From Blepharisma japonicum (taxonomy: Eukaryota; Ciliophora; Heterotrichea; Heterotrichida; Blepharismidae), in assembly GCA_949751835.1 (NCBI GenBank), contig CATKHK010000034.1, positions 62,001 through 126,000 of the forward strand: DNA of 64,000 bases, given 5' to 3'. A program made the translations under genes and the position numbers. Each line of letters opens with the position of its first letter. The stretch's first letter is position 1. The notes under the pieces are model-generated. The model did no database searches. It was not told the DNA's origin and saw only the letters and a list, made by a program, of their open reading frames with translations. Shown here one piece after another: positions 10,203-21,633 of this stretch.

Positions 10203-11527
10203 GATCAAATAAAATAATCTATAACGTTGCTAAAATGCCATTTATATTTATAAATAATCTGATTAAAAATGGTATCAATAATTTGATTCTCTAAAGTGAC
10301 TCTAACTTGTGATTTATAATGATACTTTCTATTTCAAAATTTTATTAATAAATTATCTAATCAAAAGCTTGTGTTTTAAGCAAAAATAAAAAAAAAACCT
10401 TGAAAATGTTTCCTAAAAGTTTTATTATATTTCAAATATGCATTTAAGGCTTAATTAGGAATAGCTCTATCATAGAAAATAAAATTATTTTCGACATATT
10501 GGAAGAGTTATTTTTGAGTTAGATTTCCCATTTTTCAGATTTTAAATGTGGCTAAGAATTAAAAAAGGCTAAAAAAATCAATAGGAGAGTGCAAGTATTA
10601 ATTTGTTTATTCCGATAATCATATTTCTGTAATTAGGAAAAATTTACTTATTTTTATTTGTGGTTTGTATATCATTTTTATTTTCATCACATGATTTCCT
10701 ATCTTCAGAACCATTTTTTGGCTAGATAAAATGCTTTAAAGATTTACGAATAGTTTTTATGCATATATGATTAAGTTATGCTTCATCCTAAATTCTTATT
10801 CTCGAGCAAAAAATACAATTTTTTCTTCTAGTGATATCAAATATATAGATCTAGAAGGTTTCAAAATGCTTCTAAATTATAAGATCCAAGTCTCCCTTTT
10901 GTCATTATGGAAATCCCATCACTGATTCTTTAAAATGCTTTCAAAGCTATCAATTTCAAGCTCTTTGTAGTCTTATGCTTAATCTATGACAGTTTAGTCG
11001 TCGTTTTCACTACGGCAAGATCTCCAGAAAATGACTTTATGATTTATTCAGTCATCTTTTTTGAAATTCAATGCATGATAAAGTTTCAAAGTATCATCTG
11101 ATATTTTTCCTATCTCACAATCTGCATTCTAGCTGTGAATAGTCTTGGTTTCGGCTCAGTAAGGCAGCAATCTATTTTGAAAATTTTGCTAAATTTTGGA
11201 CATGACTTTTAGAACCCTATTATCTAAATGGCTTTAATTCAGATAAGATTGTCTCCTGTAATGCAGTTTATAATTTACTTGTGCTTATTATTATATACAA
11301 TTAAACGATGTTAATAAAATGTTTTCTTATAAGAAATTTAAATTTGATAGCTTGGCCTCAAATTCACGACTAGAGAAAATAAAAAAAGACTTTTGCTTTG
11401 GTTTTTGATTAATTATTCAATTGCTACAACAAATTTGGTATAGCAATACAAATTTGTTATTTTTTTTATTACAACAGTTTAATTCTGCTACTTCTTTTAT
11501 TAAGCTAATTAGATAAAAGACAAAAAT
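10203..11527. other. Long intergenic region
   Basis: 1.3 kb without an intact gene. The outer parts are plain AT-rich spacer; the centre (about 10.85-11.15 kb) has more coding-like composition on the minus strand and is annotated separately as a possible pseudogene. No tRNA or repeat seen. Confidence 0.6.
10877..11128 (-). pseudogene. Possible decayed coding sequence
   Basis: Two protein-like stretches in different minus-strand frames, each broken by TAA: NADCEIGKISDDTLKLYHAL (continuing through KKDDWINH) at 10994-11128, and DYKELEIDSFESILKNQWWD (continuing through NDKRETWIL) at 10877-10972. Both use TGA where Trp makes sense, as in real genes here. No family recognised, no start codon, no 15-nt intron joins them. 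It could also be chance. Confidence 0.3.
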
Positions 11528-12310
11528 ATGAGTCTACCAAATGGTGATGAAAACACTACAGACAGAGATGCTGAGCTTAATGCTAGCATAGCCCAGTTTG
11601 CATTTTTTAATTCGTTGAGGCAAGAAATTCAACCTCTAAATTTCACTGGTGGCCTGATGAACAATTGTGTTGTCGCATCTCTGATAAGTGGCTATCAAGA
11701 TCAGATAGAAGTGCTTAAAATGATCTCAGAGCAATGCAAATCAAACATGGCGAAACTTGAATGGGTGACTTCAGAATTGGCTCTCCTAAAATCAATTCAT
11801 AAAAATTGTTCAGTTATTATCCCTAATGATGAGTCTATATCCAGCGATTTTCTACTTGAAAAATTATGCGAAGGCACGTCGAGCTGAGAATATTCCCTTG
11901 AGCTGCTCAGCCATATCCCACGCCCAGTGTTTAAGGAAAAAGCTTTTCCTATTCTTGCCCAAGTAATCGATATGGAAGGTAATAAAGTTAAATTATCAAC
12001 TCCAGTCCATTTCAAAATCTTATTATTTTCCAATGAAAATCCGCCAAAGCTAATGGAAAAGACTGCAAATGGAGATAAGATCATGAGAGGTATGGTTGAG
12101 GTAGAGGCCGACGAACTTGTTAATTATCAAAAAGTGGTAATTAAAGAGGTAACTTCTCATTATCGGCAAGGGTGCTTTTTCTTGGCTATAGTTCCTAAGC
12201 ACGCAGACTATATAAAACCTTTAATCATTAAGGATTTGGTGGTGAAAGCAAGAAAAGTCGGAATAGATTGTCAACCCAGAAAAAAGCATAAGGTCGAAGA
12301 AAGTCCATAA
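11528..12310 (+). CDS. Hypothetical protein with CBP60/STAT-like beta-sandwich region (260 aa)
   Basis: One frame through a TGA read as Trp (TSSWEYSLEL). The N-terminal ~110 residues look helical. The C-terminal half runs FPILAQVIDMEGNK, VHFKILLFSNENPP, then EVTSHYRQGCFFLAIVPK and IKPLIIKDLVVKARK, a strand order and ...F-L-I...IKPL--..VVKARK ending that recalls the DNA-binding region of plant calmodulin-binding protein 60 and Rel/STAT-type immunoglobulin folds. The C-terminus RKKHKVEE looks like a nuclear localisation signal. I infer a possible DNA-binding regulator; structure prediction would be decisive. Confidence 0.65.
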
Positions 12311-12405
12311 AAACATTGAGCTAGTTAATACTAATTAATATTTACTTCAAATTATTAATATATAATTTAATCGCTATATCACTGCTGTATCCAAAATTTT
12401 TTTAT

Positions 12406-13809
12406 CTAGAATTTTCCATAGTTAGCCATAGGTTTCATATATGTTGGATCTTTTAGCCTATTTACAGCAATATATGCTTTGAAAAGAATAAAGACAAGCC
12501 CTACGATATGACCTATTAAAATTCCAAGAAAAATGGATATCACGACAACTGGCGATAAAATAATCCCTAAAACTCATCCCCAGACCACAGCCATTGAAGA
12601 ATTGCATAATTTAGAATTTCTTATACATTCAATCATAACAACAATTCCTATTACGAATGGGGCCAAAGCAAATGCTAAAGGTGTGAAAATAACCCCTAAA
12701 ATAATTGCTACTGGGTATGATAAAACCCTGATTTTTAAAACTTTTTTCAAACGGTTAGAACGACTGTCAGCATCTTCAATTAATTTTTCGATTGCAATAA
12801 TTTCAAGTATTATGACACAAAAAATAAAACAAATAGGAGCAAAATATAGCCCTAAAACTACCCAAAGCGGAGGATTTTTTTTTCTTATAATTTTAACTTC
12901 GCAGGAATCGAAATGGCCTGCATTATATTTCATTCCACAAACCCAGCATCATTCATAACGACACTTAGGGCATGTCATGTGGTCACATCCTTCTCGCTTT
13001 TCTATTCTTCTTTTGCAATTAGGACAAAATTTTACTCCTTTTTTTTTAGATCATTTATCAAGCTCATAATCAGTTTTTGACTTGCATTTTCTCATTCCAT
13101 GTCACGGTTCTAGACAATAATAGCAAAATTGATAGCCACATGTATTGCAGGTTAAATTGCTTTTATTCATATTTCCAATATCATAACCTTGGCAATCAGG
13201 CTTTGGGCATCACTTTAAATTTGGATCTCTTCCTAAAGCTTCATTAATCTTGAATCTCTCATATTTTTCAAACAAATTTTGAGGAAGTAAACTCTTTAAA
13301 ATTTCTATTGGGATTTCGCTTGCACAATCATGCCTTGGGCAAGGCATAGATAAAACTTGCCCTTCTTCAATTCTCAGTTGAAGATAGTATGTCACACAAC
13401 TTTTGCAAAATTTATCAAAGCATGAAGGAATTATCACTTGGTTGACTTCATTTAAATTTTCATTGCAAATAGGACAATATGAATTTGTAAAAGAAAACAT
13501 AAAATTCTGTTCTTCCAGTTTTCCACTTGTTAATAAATCTAAAGCCCCTTCAACAGATGTAGCACCTCTAAGATAAGCTTGCTTGATCATAGTTGATGAA
13601 AATCCAAGACTTTTTAAATGAGTTTTTGCTTCTTGAATCGTCAATTCATCAATATCATTTATTTCGCCTGGGTCTTTGTTTGAATGAGTTTCACTTAAAG
13701 GAGCCGATTTTATAGTAAAGCTATTTGATGAGGGAGAATCATATCCTATTAAAGACTGAGAGGAAGACCCAGATGGATCTGAAATACTCCTATGAGGAGA
13801 ATTTCCCAT
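12406..13809 (-). CDS. RBR-type E3 ubiquitin ligase with UBA-like and C-terminal membrane helices (467 aa)
   Basis: Order: disordered Ser-rich N-terminus; UBA-like helix bundle (about 60-95, KSLGFSSTMIKQAYLRG); RING1 from about 111 (CPICNENL...CFDKFCKSC); IBR about 195-245 (CQGYDIG..CNTCGYQFCYYC); RING2 (CPNCKRRIEKREGCDHMTC...CWVC), with Cys275 in EGCDHM at the catalytic position that forms the ubiquitin thioester in RBR ligases. At least three hydrophobic segments follow (about 300-445), as in RNF19-type membrane ligases. TGA is Trp within both the IBR and RING2 (e.g. YEWCW). Likely acts on the ER or endosomal surface. Divergent from the NOT4-like gene. Confidence 0.88.
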
Positions 13810-14003
13810 TTTTCTAATAAAATAAAAAGCTAGTTAATTTTAGAATCAATTTTTCTATTTCCATTTTCGAAATGCAAGCCTGAGTAAATGTTCGCCAAAA
13901 ATATTATAAAAATAATCTTCAAGCTGTTGGATAATTTCTTATTAAAATTTGTAAGAAAAAAATTAATGAACAAGTTTTATTGTTTATTAGTTAAAAAATT
14001 TGT

Positions 14004-15041
14004 ATGGAATCACTTAAAAAAACTCGAAATCTCAACATAGCACCTATCACAATATCACCTAAGAAGATTGAAAATCCTCCAAGCTCTTCTCCACATAAGA
14101 TTCCGATCGTTCTTTCACCAGACAAATCGTAAGTCTTATGCAGCACAAGAATTCCTCCAAGAATTCCTCTACAAGATATCGAGGAGATGGCGAAAGCACG
14201 CGTAATACAAAGCAATCTAGTGTATATTATCAACCTTCCAGTTGCGGCAGCTGATGAAGAGTTACTTAGAAGTCAAGAATATTTTGGACAGTATGGAGGA
14301 ATTAAGAAATGTGTAATTAATAAAGGGACTGCTTACACAAATTCTCCTAACGGTCCTAGTTTTGGAGTTCATATCACGTATAATTTAGATGAAGAAGCAG
14401 CTATCTGCATTAAAGCCTGCAATGGCTATGAGCTAGACGGCAAAAAGTTAAGCGCCACTTATGGGACAACAAAATATTGCACCTATTTTCTAAGAGGTAG
14501 AGTCTGCTCCAAGCCAGATTGTTTATATTTACATAAATTAGCCCCGGATTATGATACATTAGCTAGAGATACCATGCCTCAAAATAGGCACATCCAGCCC
14601 AAAGATGCAAAATTTGATAGCCTTGGTGTAAGAATATTCCCACCTGATGGGAATTATAAATTACCGATTGCCAGAGTAATTAGAGAAAGGGCTGCAAGTG
14701 AATCAATAAATTTGACACCAGTGAAATTAACTAGACAAAGAATTTATTCAAGAGGAGATGTAGAGCAAGAAGGAAGTCGCTATAATTTTGTGGAAGAAAA
14801 TGAAGAAGATCCACCTGTCCTGCCTGATGTTGTTAATACTTGAAGATATTTAGCATCACCATGCCAAGATCAAGTAGAAGTTCCAGTTGAACAGGTTGAA
14901 GATCTTATGAGTCCTTCAAGCCCCGATAAATGGGCTTGCGATATTTTTGAACTTTCCCCATTACCAAGAGAAGAAAATAGCTTTGATGTTGATAAGGTGC
15001 TTGTGTCAACGAAAAAACCAAGACTTAACAGTTTCGCATAA
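14004..15041 (+). CDS. NOT4/CNOT4-like RRM + C3H1 protein without a RING (340 aa)
   Basis: ATG MESLKKTRNLN; a 15-nt intron at 14129-14143 (GTAAGTCTTATGCAG) removes an in-frame TAA and joins SPDKS to TRIPPRIPLQD. Residues 58-150 are the CNOT4 RRM (ARVIQSNLVYIINLP, then EYFGQYGGIKKCVIN) followed directly by the diagnostic TTKYCTYFLRGRVCSKPDC and YLH, the CCCH finger. In CNOT4 an N-terminal C4C4 RING with E3 ligase activity precedes this; here only ~57 Pro/Ser-rich residues do, with no Cys pattern. The C-terminal half is acidic and disordered, with a TGA-Trp at VVNTWRYL. Possibly an RNA-binding paralogue that lost ligase activity. Confidence 0.88.
14129..14143 (+). other. Intron, 15 nt
   Basis: GTAAGTCTTATGCAG, phase 2; removal restores the frame across an in-frame TAA. 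Confidence 0.9.
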
Positions 15042-15461
15042 TTTATGCTTAATACTATAATTATTTTTAGTCTTTTAAATTAATGCTAAGCTACAATATA
15101 TTTAATTTATATAGAAAATATTATAATTAACTTTAAGTTTTTACTAATAAAAATAATAAAAATGATAATATTTTTGGAATTTAGCTTGAAAGAATATAGC
15201 AAAAAAGTTTATTTTCATCAGAATTTAATGAATTCACATATAAAATTAATTTTATAATCACTTACAGCTTGAAACTAATTTTTGATATAATTTAAAAAAT
15301 ATATGACTTTATATTAATCATCAATGTACTAAAGTAACTTTATAAATAAAGAAGTTTAGCGATATAAATATAGATAGCTGCAAATAATTCAAATATTTAA
15401 ATAGAATCTTTAACAATAATAAATATCAATAGAATTTTCAATAATTTCGATATTTATTTCA
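15042..15461. other. Intergenic spacer
   Basis: Same-strand spacer of 420 bp, extremely AT-rich, nothing recognisable beyond presumed 3' end and promoter. Confidence 0.6.
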
Positions 15462-17981
15462 ATGAATGCCACTAAGAAGAAAAAGCTTAAGAGAAGTCCA
15501 ATTTATGAACTCAGTTTATACTCAAAGCCTGAACTTGGTGATGAAGGCCACTCAAATGCAATAATTCCATGATTTCAATCATTGAATCCATCAATGAAGA
15601 AGAAAGTACTTTACACTCATAACCCCAATCTTGCATCTTTCATAAGGCAAATGTTTATCAAGAAGATTTATTCTGGTGAAATGGAATTCGGCCTATTAAA
15701 TGGGCAAAGTCAAGAAAATCGCTTGCCAGATGATTCTTTGGATGAAAATTTCTATTGTCGTAAAAAAAGCATCAAAGACATATCACCAGACAACAAAAAT
15801 TTCATTGCAGAAAAATATATTGAAAAAATAATCCGATTAGCTGACACAGAAGAGAGTTGGGATACAATCGCCATTGATCCTGATGTTAATGATGATTATT
15901 CTAATTTCTTAGAATCTATCCTTAAAATTACAAATGAAAAAGTATTTAAGACTCCATGTCGAGTTTTGTGAGACCAACAATATAAAAAGTGATATTGGGA
16001 ATATCCAGCATGATTAGGACAGGACTCAAAATTCAAGCCACTTTCTGCTTGGGCAATTGCAGGGATTGAAAGGTCGCTGTGGTCAAAATATTGGCAACAT
16101 AATAAAATTGATCCAAGGAGGCATGGAGAAATTATGCATTATCAAGGAGAAGAGAGTGAATCAGAAACTATAGGCCATGGGCTAAGGCAGTTTTGGACAA
16201 GCCTTTCAGATTTACAGAGATTCAATGTTATAGGAAGTATTGAAGAAGTTACAAGGATATTTCAGCAAGAAAAGCAAGAAAGGTCTAATTTGAACAAAAT
16301 TTCCTTTGACGATCTTAAGCAACCAGCAGCTCGACCAATGATATTTTATGGTCAGCATTTAGGCCCTGGTCAGCAGCTCTCATCAGAGAGAATTCAATTT
16401 TACCAAATGAACAATCAAAGCGTAGAATCAATTTTTGATGTTTTTCAAACCTCTCCTCCTGAAAAACTTATCGACTTTTTATCATTATCCCCTCTGGATC
16501 GAGCTACAACAGCTTTTGATTATGTAACTCGGAAAATCCTGACAAAAATCAGTGAAGCCTATGCTGAGCGAAAAATCGAAGACTTGCTCTCAGACGAACT
16601 TTCCAAAAAAAATCAAAAAACACAAGATAAAAAGAAAAAGAAGAAGAAAAAAAAGCCAAAAATCCAAAAAATTGAAGAAAAAAATGAAACAGAACAAAAA
16701 GTAGAAGAAGAAGCTTTTGTTAATGAATTAATGGGAAATATTATGACTGGAGTTTATAAGAATTTAGATGTTGAAGAGGATAAAACAGTGGTTGAAACAC
16801 ATGAAAATGATGAAAATGGAGGCTTTACTACTGTGGAAGTACAAAAAAGAGCTCCAAAAACACCTGTCAAAAATAAAAGAAAAACAAGGAACAATAAAAG
16901 AATTGACCCAAAAAAGCCAAGGACAAATAATCACAATAAAGATACAAAAGGAATAAATAAAGAGCAAAATAAAGTGCAAGTGCAGTGACAGACAGTAACA
17001 GCTAATATAAAGACTCAGCCACCACATATAGATGAATTTCCTCCTTTATCCGTTCAATCACTTCAGGCAAGTGACCCAAGCTATTTTTTGCATCATGAAA
17101 TCTTGCAATTCGGAAGCGAAATGGTTAGAAAAGCAAGCTCAAGATTCCCAGAAATTAAAATTACCATTGATAAATTAGAAGAGCTCGTCAAAGTTTTACA
17201 CCCAGGAGCATATATAGAATTATATGGATCCCACGCAAGTGGTTTAGCATTAGAAAATAGCGATCTCGACATCGCAATTATGAGAAGTGGCATTGCAGAC
17301 CGAGAGGGCATGAGAGTTATCTGCCAAGAAATCGGCGGATTTTTAGAAAATTGCAAATGAGTAAGAAGTTGCCAAATAATTGACTCAGCAACAGTGCCTG
17401 TAGTCAAATTAGAAATAGACTCAAATATTGAGCCTTTAAAAGTTGATATCACTATAGATGATTCAGATGACCTGAGACCAGGCCGCCATTTAGGGTTGAA
17501 AACATTGGCTCTGACTAAAGAATTACTACAAAAATATAAAAATTTGCAATATTTAGCACTTGTTTTAAAAAATCTCCTGCAAGTTCACAATTTAAACTCA
17601 GCTTATTTAGGAGGTTTAGGGTCATATGCACTTTTATTATGAATTGTAGCTAGAGTTATTAGTTTGCATGAGTATCCAGAAAATCTTGGGGAGCTTCTAA
17701 TAAGTTTTCTGAAATTTTATGGTAATGAATTTAATCCAAAAACTATGGGAATTTATATAGACAACCCAAATCCATTTTTTGAACTCCCACAAGACAATTT
17801 TGAAGCTGTCGTTACAAGAGATCCAGCTACAAATACAAATGTCACAAGGACTTCTTACAATATTCAAGAAGTCCTTAATCTTTTCTCCTGGGCACATAAA
17901 AAACTAAAAGAACTACTAGATAAAGGCAAAACAAAAGATCTCCTTAATCAAATATATAATAAATTCGAAATAATTAAATAA
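15462..17981 (+). CDS. Trf4/PAPD-type non-canonical poly(A) or terminal uridylyl transferase (839 aa)
   Basis: A single frame with many TGA-Trp codons. The nucleotidyltransferase core is C-terminal: LYGSHASGLALENSDLDIAI (from about residue 586) has the GS motif and the two metal-binding Asp of DxD; the third acidic residue is in VDITIDD (about 660). PAP-associated features follow (LVLKNLLQVHNLN, YLGGLGSYALLL). The ~560-residue N-terminal extension has a folded-looking region (about 1-380) and a Lys-rich linker (about 385-540). The family adds untemplated A or U tails to RNAs for decay, maturation or small-RNA pathways; which nucleotide is used cannot be told. The start is the first ATG (MNATKKKKLKRS). 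Confidence 0.88.
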
Positions 17982-18125
17982 AAAATGTATTCTTATTAAC
18001 TACTAATCTTTTAATTACAATTTCTTATAAATTAATTTTGATTTTTAAATGCATTTCTTCATAAAATCCATTTATTTGCTTTCACCTCTCGACCCTTTCA
18101 AAGAAATCCATTGATTATAATAAAT

Positions 18126-18611
18126 ATGACTTTTTGGACCTACGCTCCCAAGCCAGCAAATCGTTGGAGAATCAGACGCAGACTTAATCTAGATTTCAAC
18201 GAAAGGAAATACGGCCTTGAGTCCCTAGGCAGGTACAACCCACTTAAAGAATTCTATTTGAGACTCTGCAGACATACAGGGAACGCTCGCTATTTCGGTA
18301 TTTTCTTGCTATACCCAATCTACAAGTGGTACAAGTCTCGCCCAGAAGACCCTCAAAAGAAAATCGACCAGGAAAAAATGATGGCAGATGCTGATGAATA
18401 TGTCAAGAAAAACATCCCACTTGACCCAGTTCTTGGAAACCCAGTGGTCTCTGCAAAGGATATTGCTTATCTGCTCAGCTCAAACTATGGCTTTAACTCC
18501 ATGATTGATTTAATTTCACTCAACAAGAAATCAAATGAGTTCTGGGAATATATCTGCTTTAAAGTTGATGAAGAAATCGATGGAGAAAAATGGGGAGATT
18601 ATATCGATTAA
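18126..18611 (+). CDS. Small conserved-looking protein, possibly mitochondrial (161 aa)
   Basis: ATG MTFWTYAPKPANRWRIRRRL to TAA. The N-terminus is Arg-rich and aromatic, followed by RYFGIFLLYPIYKWYKS, a possible membrane-associated helix near residues 60-76, and a soluble C-terminal domain. It ends codons in C or G more often than its neighbours, which usually marks high expression. Size, basic N-terminus and single hydrophobic patch would suit a ciliate-specific respiratory-complex subunit, but this is inference only; no family recognised. Confidence 0.8.
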   Translation: MTFWTYAPKPANRWRIRRRLNLDFNERKYGLESLGRYNPLKEFYLRLCRHTGNARYFGIFLLYPIYKWYKSRPEDPQKKIDQEKMMADADEYVKKNIPLDPVLGNPVVSAKDIAYLLSSNYGFNSMIDLISLNKKSNEFWEYICFKVDEEIDGEKWGDYID

Positions 18612-18730
18612 GATATTTAACTTTAGGTTGAGCAAATCATTAAATTTAATATATGGGCAGTAGGTTTTATATTAGATGATTTAGAAAAATGAAAATATAG
18701 AGAAATAGTTATGTGTACCCCGATTTAATG

Positions 18731-19486
18731 TTAAAATATAAAGGGTATGTAAGCTTTTCTATTCAGTCTTGCATATTCTTTGAAGTTCTGCAAATAATAC
18801 TTGTGCTGGGACATTGCTCTTGGTCCTAAATTAGCCACGGTCCACATCACAAAAATCCATGCAGTGCAATTGCCACATGCAATGGCCCATCCTAAGTGCT
18901 CGACAGTTTCTGAAAAATAATTCGCAGCACTGACATATTCAAATAATCCTCCATAAGGAATTTTATATCCAATATCTCCAGGCTTTCTTAAATCTCTCAA
19001 AATTTGATCACTTTGTAAATTCATAATAAAGCCGAATTCCCATACAACAACACCGACCCAAAAGCTAACATTATCTATAGAATTTGTGGTTGGGTCGAAT
19101 TTAAATAGTCCTCTTGCTTGAAGATATCCATTTGTGACTGTGAAAAATAAAGAGGAAATCACTACAGTTAGCACAGTAGTTTTAGCTTTGCCGCGCATTT
19201 GTAGAGGGTAAAAAAAGACTCTGTTTAAATAGTGGATCAAAAATAATAGCCCTAAAATAAGCGTTGTTGTATCTCTTATAGGTGAATAAATAGCTGTTAT
19301 AAGAAAGACATAAAATGATGGAGATTCTTGAATAAACCAGCTAAGATCGCTTCTCAGAGCCAATCCCCAGCCTTCTCTTGTGAATTTTCCATATGGAGCT
19401 GGAATAACTAATAAGATTGGGACGACCAAAAGCCCGGTTAATCCGAAAATAGTCCATATTCACCAAAATATTGTGCTTTCTTCCAT
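18731..19486 (-). CDS. 3-oxo-5-alpha-steroid 4-dehydrogenase (SRD5A) family membrane reductase (251 aa)
   Basis: Starts at MEESTIFWWIW (one TGA-Trp) and has six or so membrane helices. The C-terminal signature of steroid 5-alpha-reductases is intact: FGFIMNLQSDQILRDLRKPG, then YKIPYGGLFEYVSAANYFSE and TVEHLGWAI. Length equals the animal SRD5A1/2 proteins (~255-260). The family reduces a C=C bond of sterols or steroids with NADPH in the ER membrane; the natural substrate in a ciliate is unknown. Its ATG is only 7 bp downstream of the stop codon of the same-strand IQ/MORN gene. Confidence 0.93.
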
Positions 19487-19493
19487 TTTATTA

Positions 19494-21242
19494 TTAATTA
19501 ATTATTGGATTCTCAGATGCTACCCACGAAATTCGCTTTCCTTCTTCCCAGGTGCCTTGAAGAGTTTTAAAAATATTTCTTTTGGGATCCCAAAAGGTAT
19601 AGTATCCATTTCCATGCTGAAAGCCATTTACCCATTCTCCATCATATTTCTTGCCATCAGGCCATTCAAAAATACCTTGGCCATGTTTTTTATCGTTTAA
19701 ATAGTCTCCTACATACTTTCTGCCATCGCTTCATATGAATTCTCCTTTTCCATTCATTTTTCCTGTATATCAATCTCCTCGATACTCTTTTCCATCAGGC
19801 CATATAAATGTTCCTTTCCCATGGAATAAATTATTAAGAAAATCACCTTGATATGATTTTCCATCATGGGATTTATAAGAGCCTTGGCCATTTTTTATAC
19901 CATTCACATAAATAGCATCATAACTTGCACCATCTGGCATTATTTCATTACCTTTGCCATTTTTGATTCCTTCCTTAAATTCTCCAGAATAAACACTTCC
20001 ATAATTTTTTGTTAAAGTCCCATAACCATTATATAATCCTCTTTTAAATTTTCCTTCATAGCAATCTCCATTGCTATAGATTATTCTTCCTTCTCCATTA
20101 AATAGCCCAGATTTATATAGCCCATAATAAAATGTGCCATCTTTGAAAAATTCTTTGCCTAGTCCATGCTTTTGATTGGTTTCTAAATCTCAATACCCTT
20201 CATATACAGAATCATCTAGAGTCAGAGCTTTTATGAAATGAACTTTAATTTTTCCATGGTATTTTGGTTTTTTATATCGTCCTATCTTTTCTTCAATTTC
20301 TTGGATATTTTTTGATTTTAGATGCTTGATTTTTCCTTTATAAATCTTATAGGAAAGTCTTGGGTGATTTATTTTGTCTTCAATTAATTGCTGGAGAGGA
20401 ATTTTGGTCATTTTTCTTATTAAATATCCTTTTGCTAATGATTGAAGCATAGATCCAAGGTCGCCATATTTTTTATTTTTATGTTGATGCATATAAGGCT
20501 CTATAAATTTTCGAATTAAATGCGATTTACAAACTGATTTTATGACATCTGATGCATGAAAAAGCTTTTTTTTTGCGAGTTTTCTCAAATGCCTTTTTTC
20601 TTTTTTCCTTATTAAAAATCCTTTAGCCAGCAGCTGCAAGCTAACTCCAATTATATTGCATTTTTTCCCTCTAAATATTTTTTTTGTATCTTCTATGGAC
20701 TTTCTAAACAAGTGAGCTTTACAAATTGCTTTTATTATATCTGAAGAAAATCTCAATTTGTGATTTGCTAAGTCCTGTATTGATTGGTTATTTCTTTTGC
20801 GAATTAAATTACTTTTTGCTATTCCTTGCAACATAATTCCTAATTCTTTATATTTTTTATTCCTAAACCTCCTTAATTTTCTTGAAATTTCTTTTCTTTT
20901 TAAGTAACCTCGGACTTGGGACTGGATAATAGATTGTGTGTCTTTATTATTTCATTTCATTTTCATCAAATTTGGAGTAGTTATTTTTCGGATTAAAAAT
21001 CCCCGGACTTGGGATTGAATGATAATTTGCTGAAATTTATTTCTTCGAACCCTAATCTTGTCTAAGTAAGGTTGAATTTTTTTCCTAACTAAAAAAGCTC
21101 TGATTATGCTATGAATAACTATTTTTGTCTTGGATTTTTCTATTATATCAGATTGGAATTTTGTGAGAGGACGATTGAATATATTTACATCCGCTCCTCT
21201 AATACTCTTTCCTTTTGGTGCTGCTGCATTATTGGCTCCCAT
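19494..21242 (-). CDS. IQ-motif and MORN-repeat protein (582 aa)
   Basis: The N-terminal ~260 residues hold about eight IQ-like motifs at roughly regular spacing (IIIQSQVRGFLIRK, SIIQSQVRGYLKRK, VSLQLLAKGFLIRK, SMLQSLAKGYLIRK and weaker ones), candidate calmodulin or myosin-light-chain binding sites. About ten MORN repeats follow (about 345-555, pattern YxGxxxNGxxHGxGxFxWPDG). TGA codons fall exactly on MORN Trp positions (EYRGDWYTGK, GEFIWSDG). MORN arrays bind membranes and scaffold cortical and axonemal structures. The organisation suggests a Ca2+/calmodulin-responsive cortical scaffold. ATG MGANNAAAPKGK also allows N-myristoylation. Confidence 0.9.
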
Positions 21243-21633
21243 ACTTTATCTCAGCAGTTAGAGAATTTATTAGATATTTTTTTGTTGAAATATTAAGTAT
21301 TTTCAGCACACTCATAAATAATAAAAATCTTTATTTTTTATTTCCAAAATAAGGTAAATATTTGATAGTTGTAGATAAAAGATTAAAATAGAAGAAATTC
21401 ATTAATAAAAAAAATACAATTAAATTTTTTATAAGGATTCAAAACCAAATGAAAATCGTTAAATAAAATCGCTTTGATTTCATAAATATATTCAGATAAC
21501 TTGCAGAATTTTATTGGTCATTATATTAAAAATACATATATCTTTAAATATTTCATATGACTATAAATAAGTTTCGACATATTGAAATTATCTGTCATGT
21601 TTGATAATTTATAAATAATTGAATTCTTTCAGT
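21243..21633. other. Divergent intergenic spacer
   Basis: 391 bp AT-rich spacer between the IQ/MORN gene and the AAA-ATPase-like gene; no feature recognised. Confidence 0.55.
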
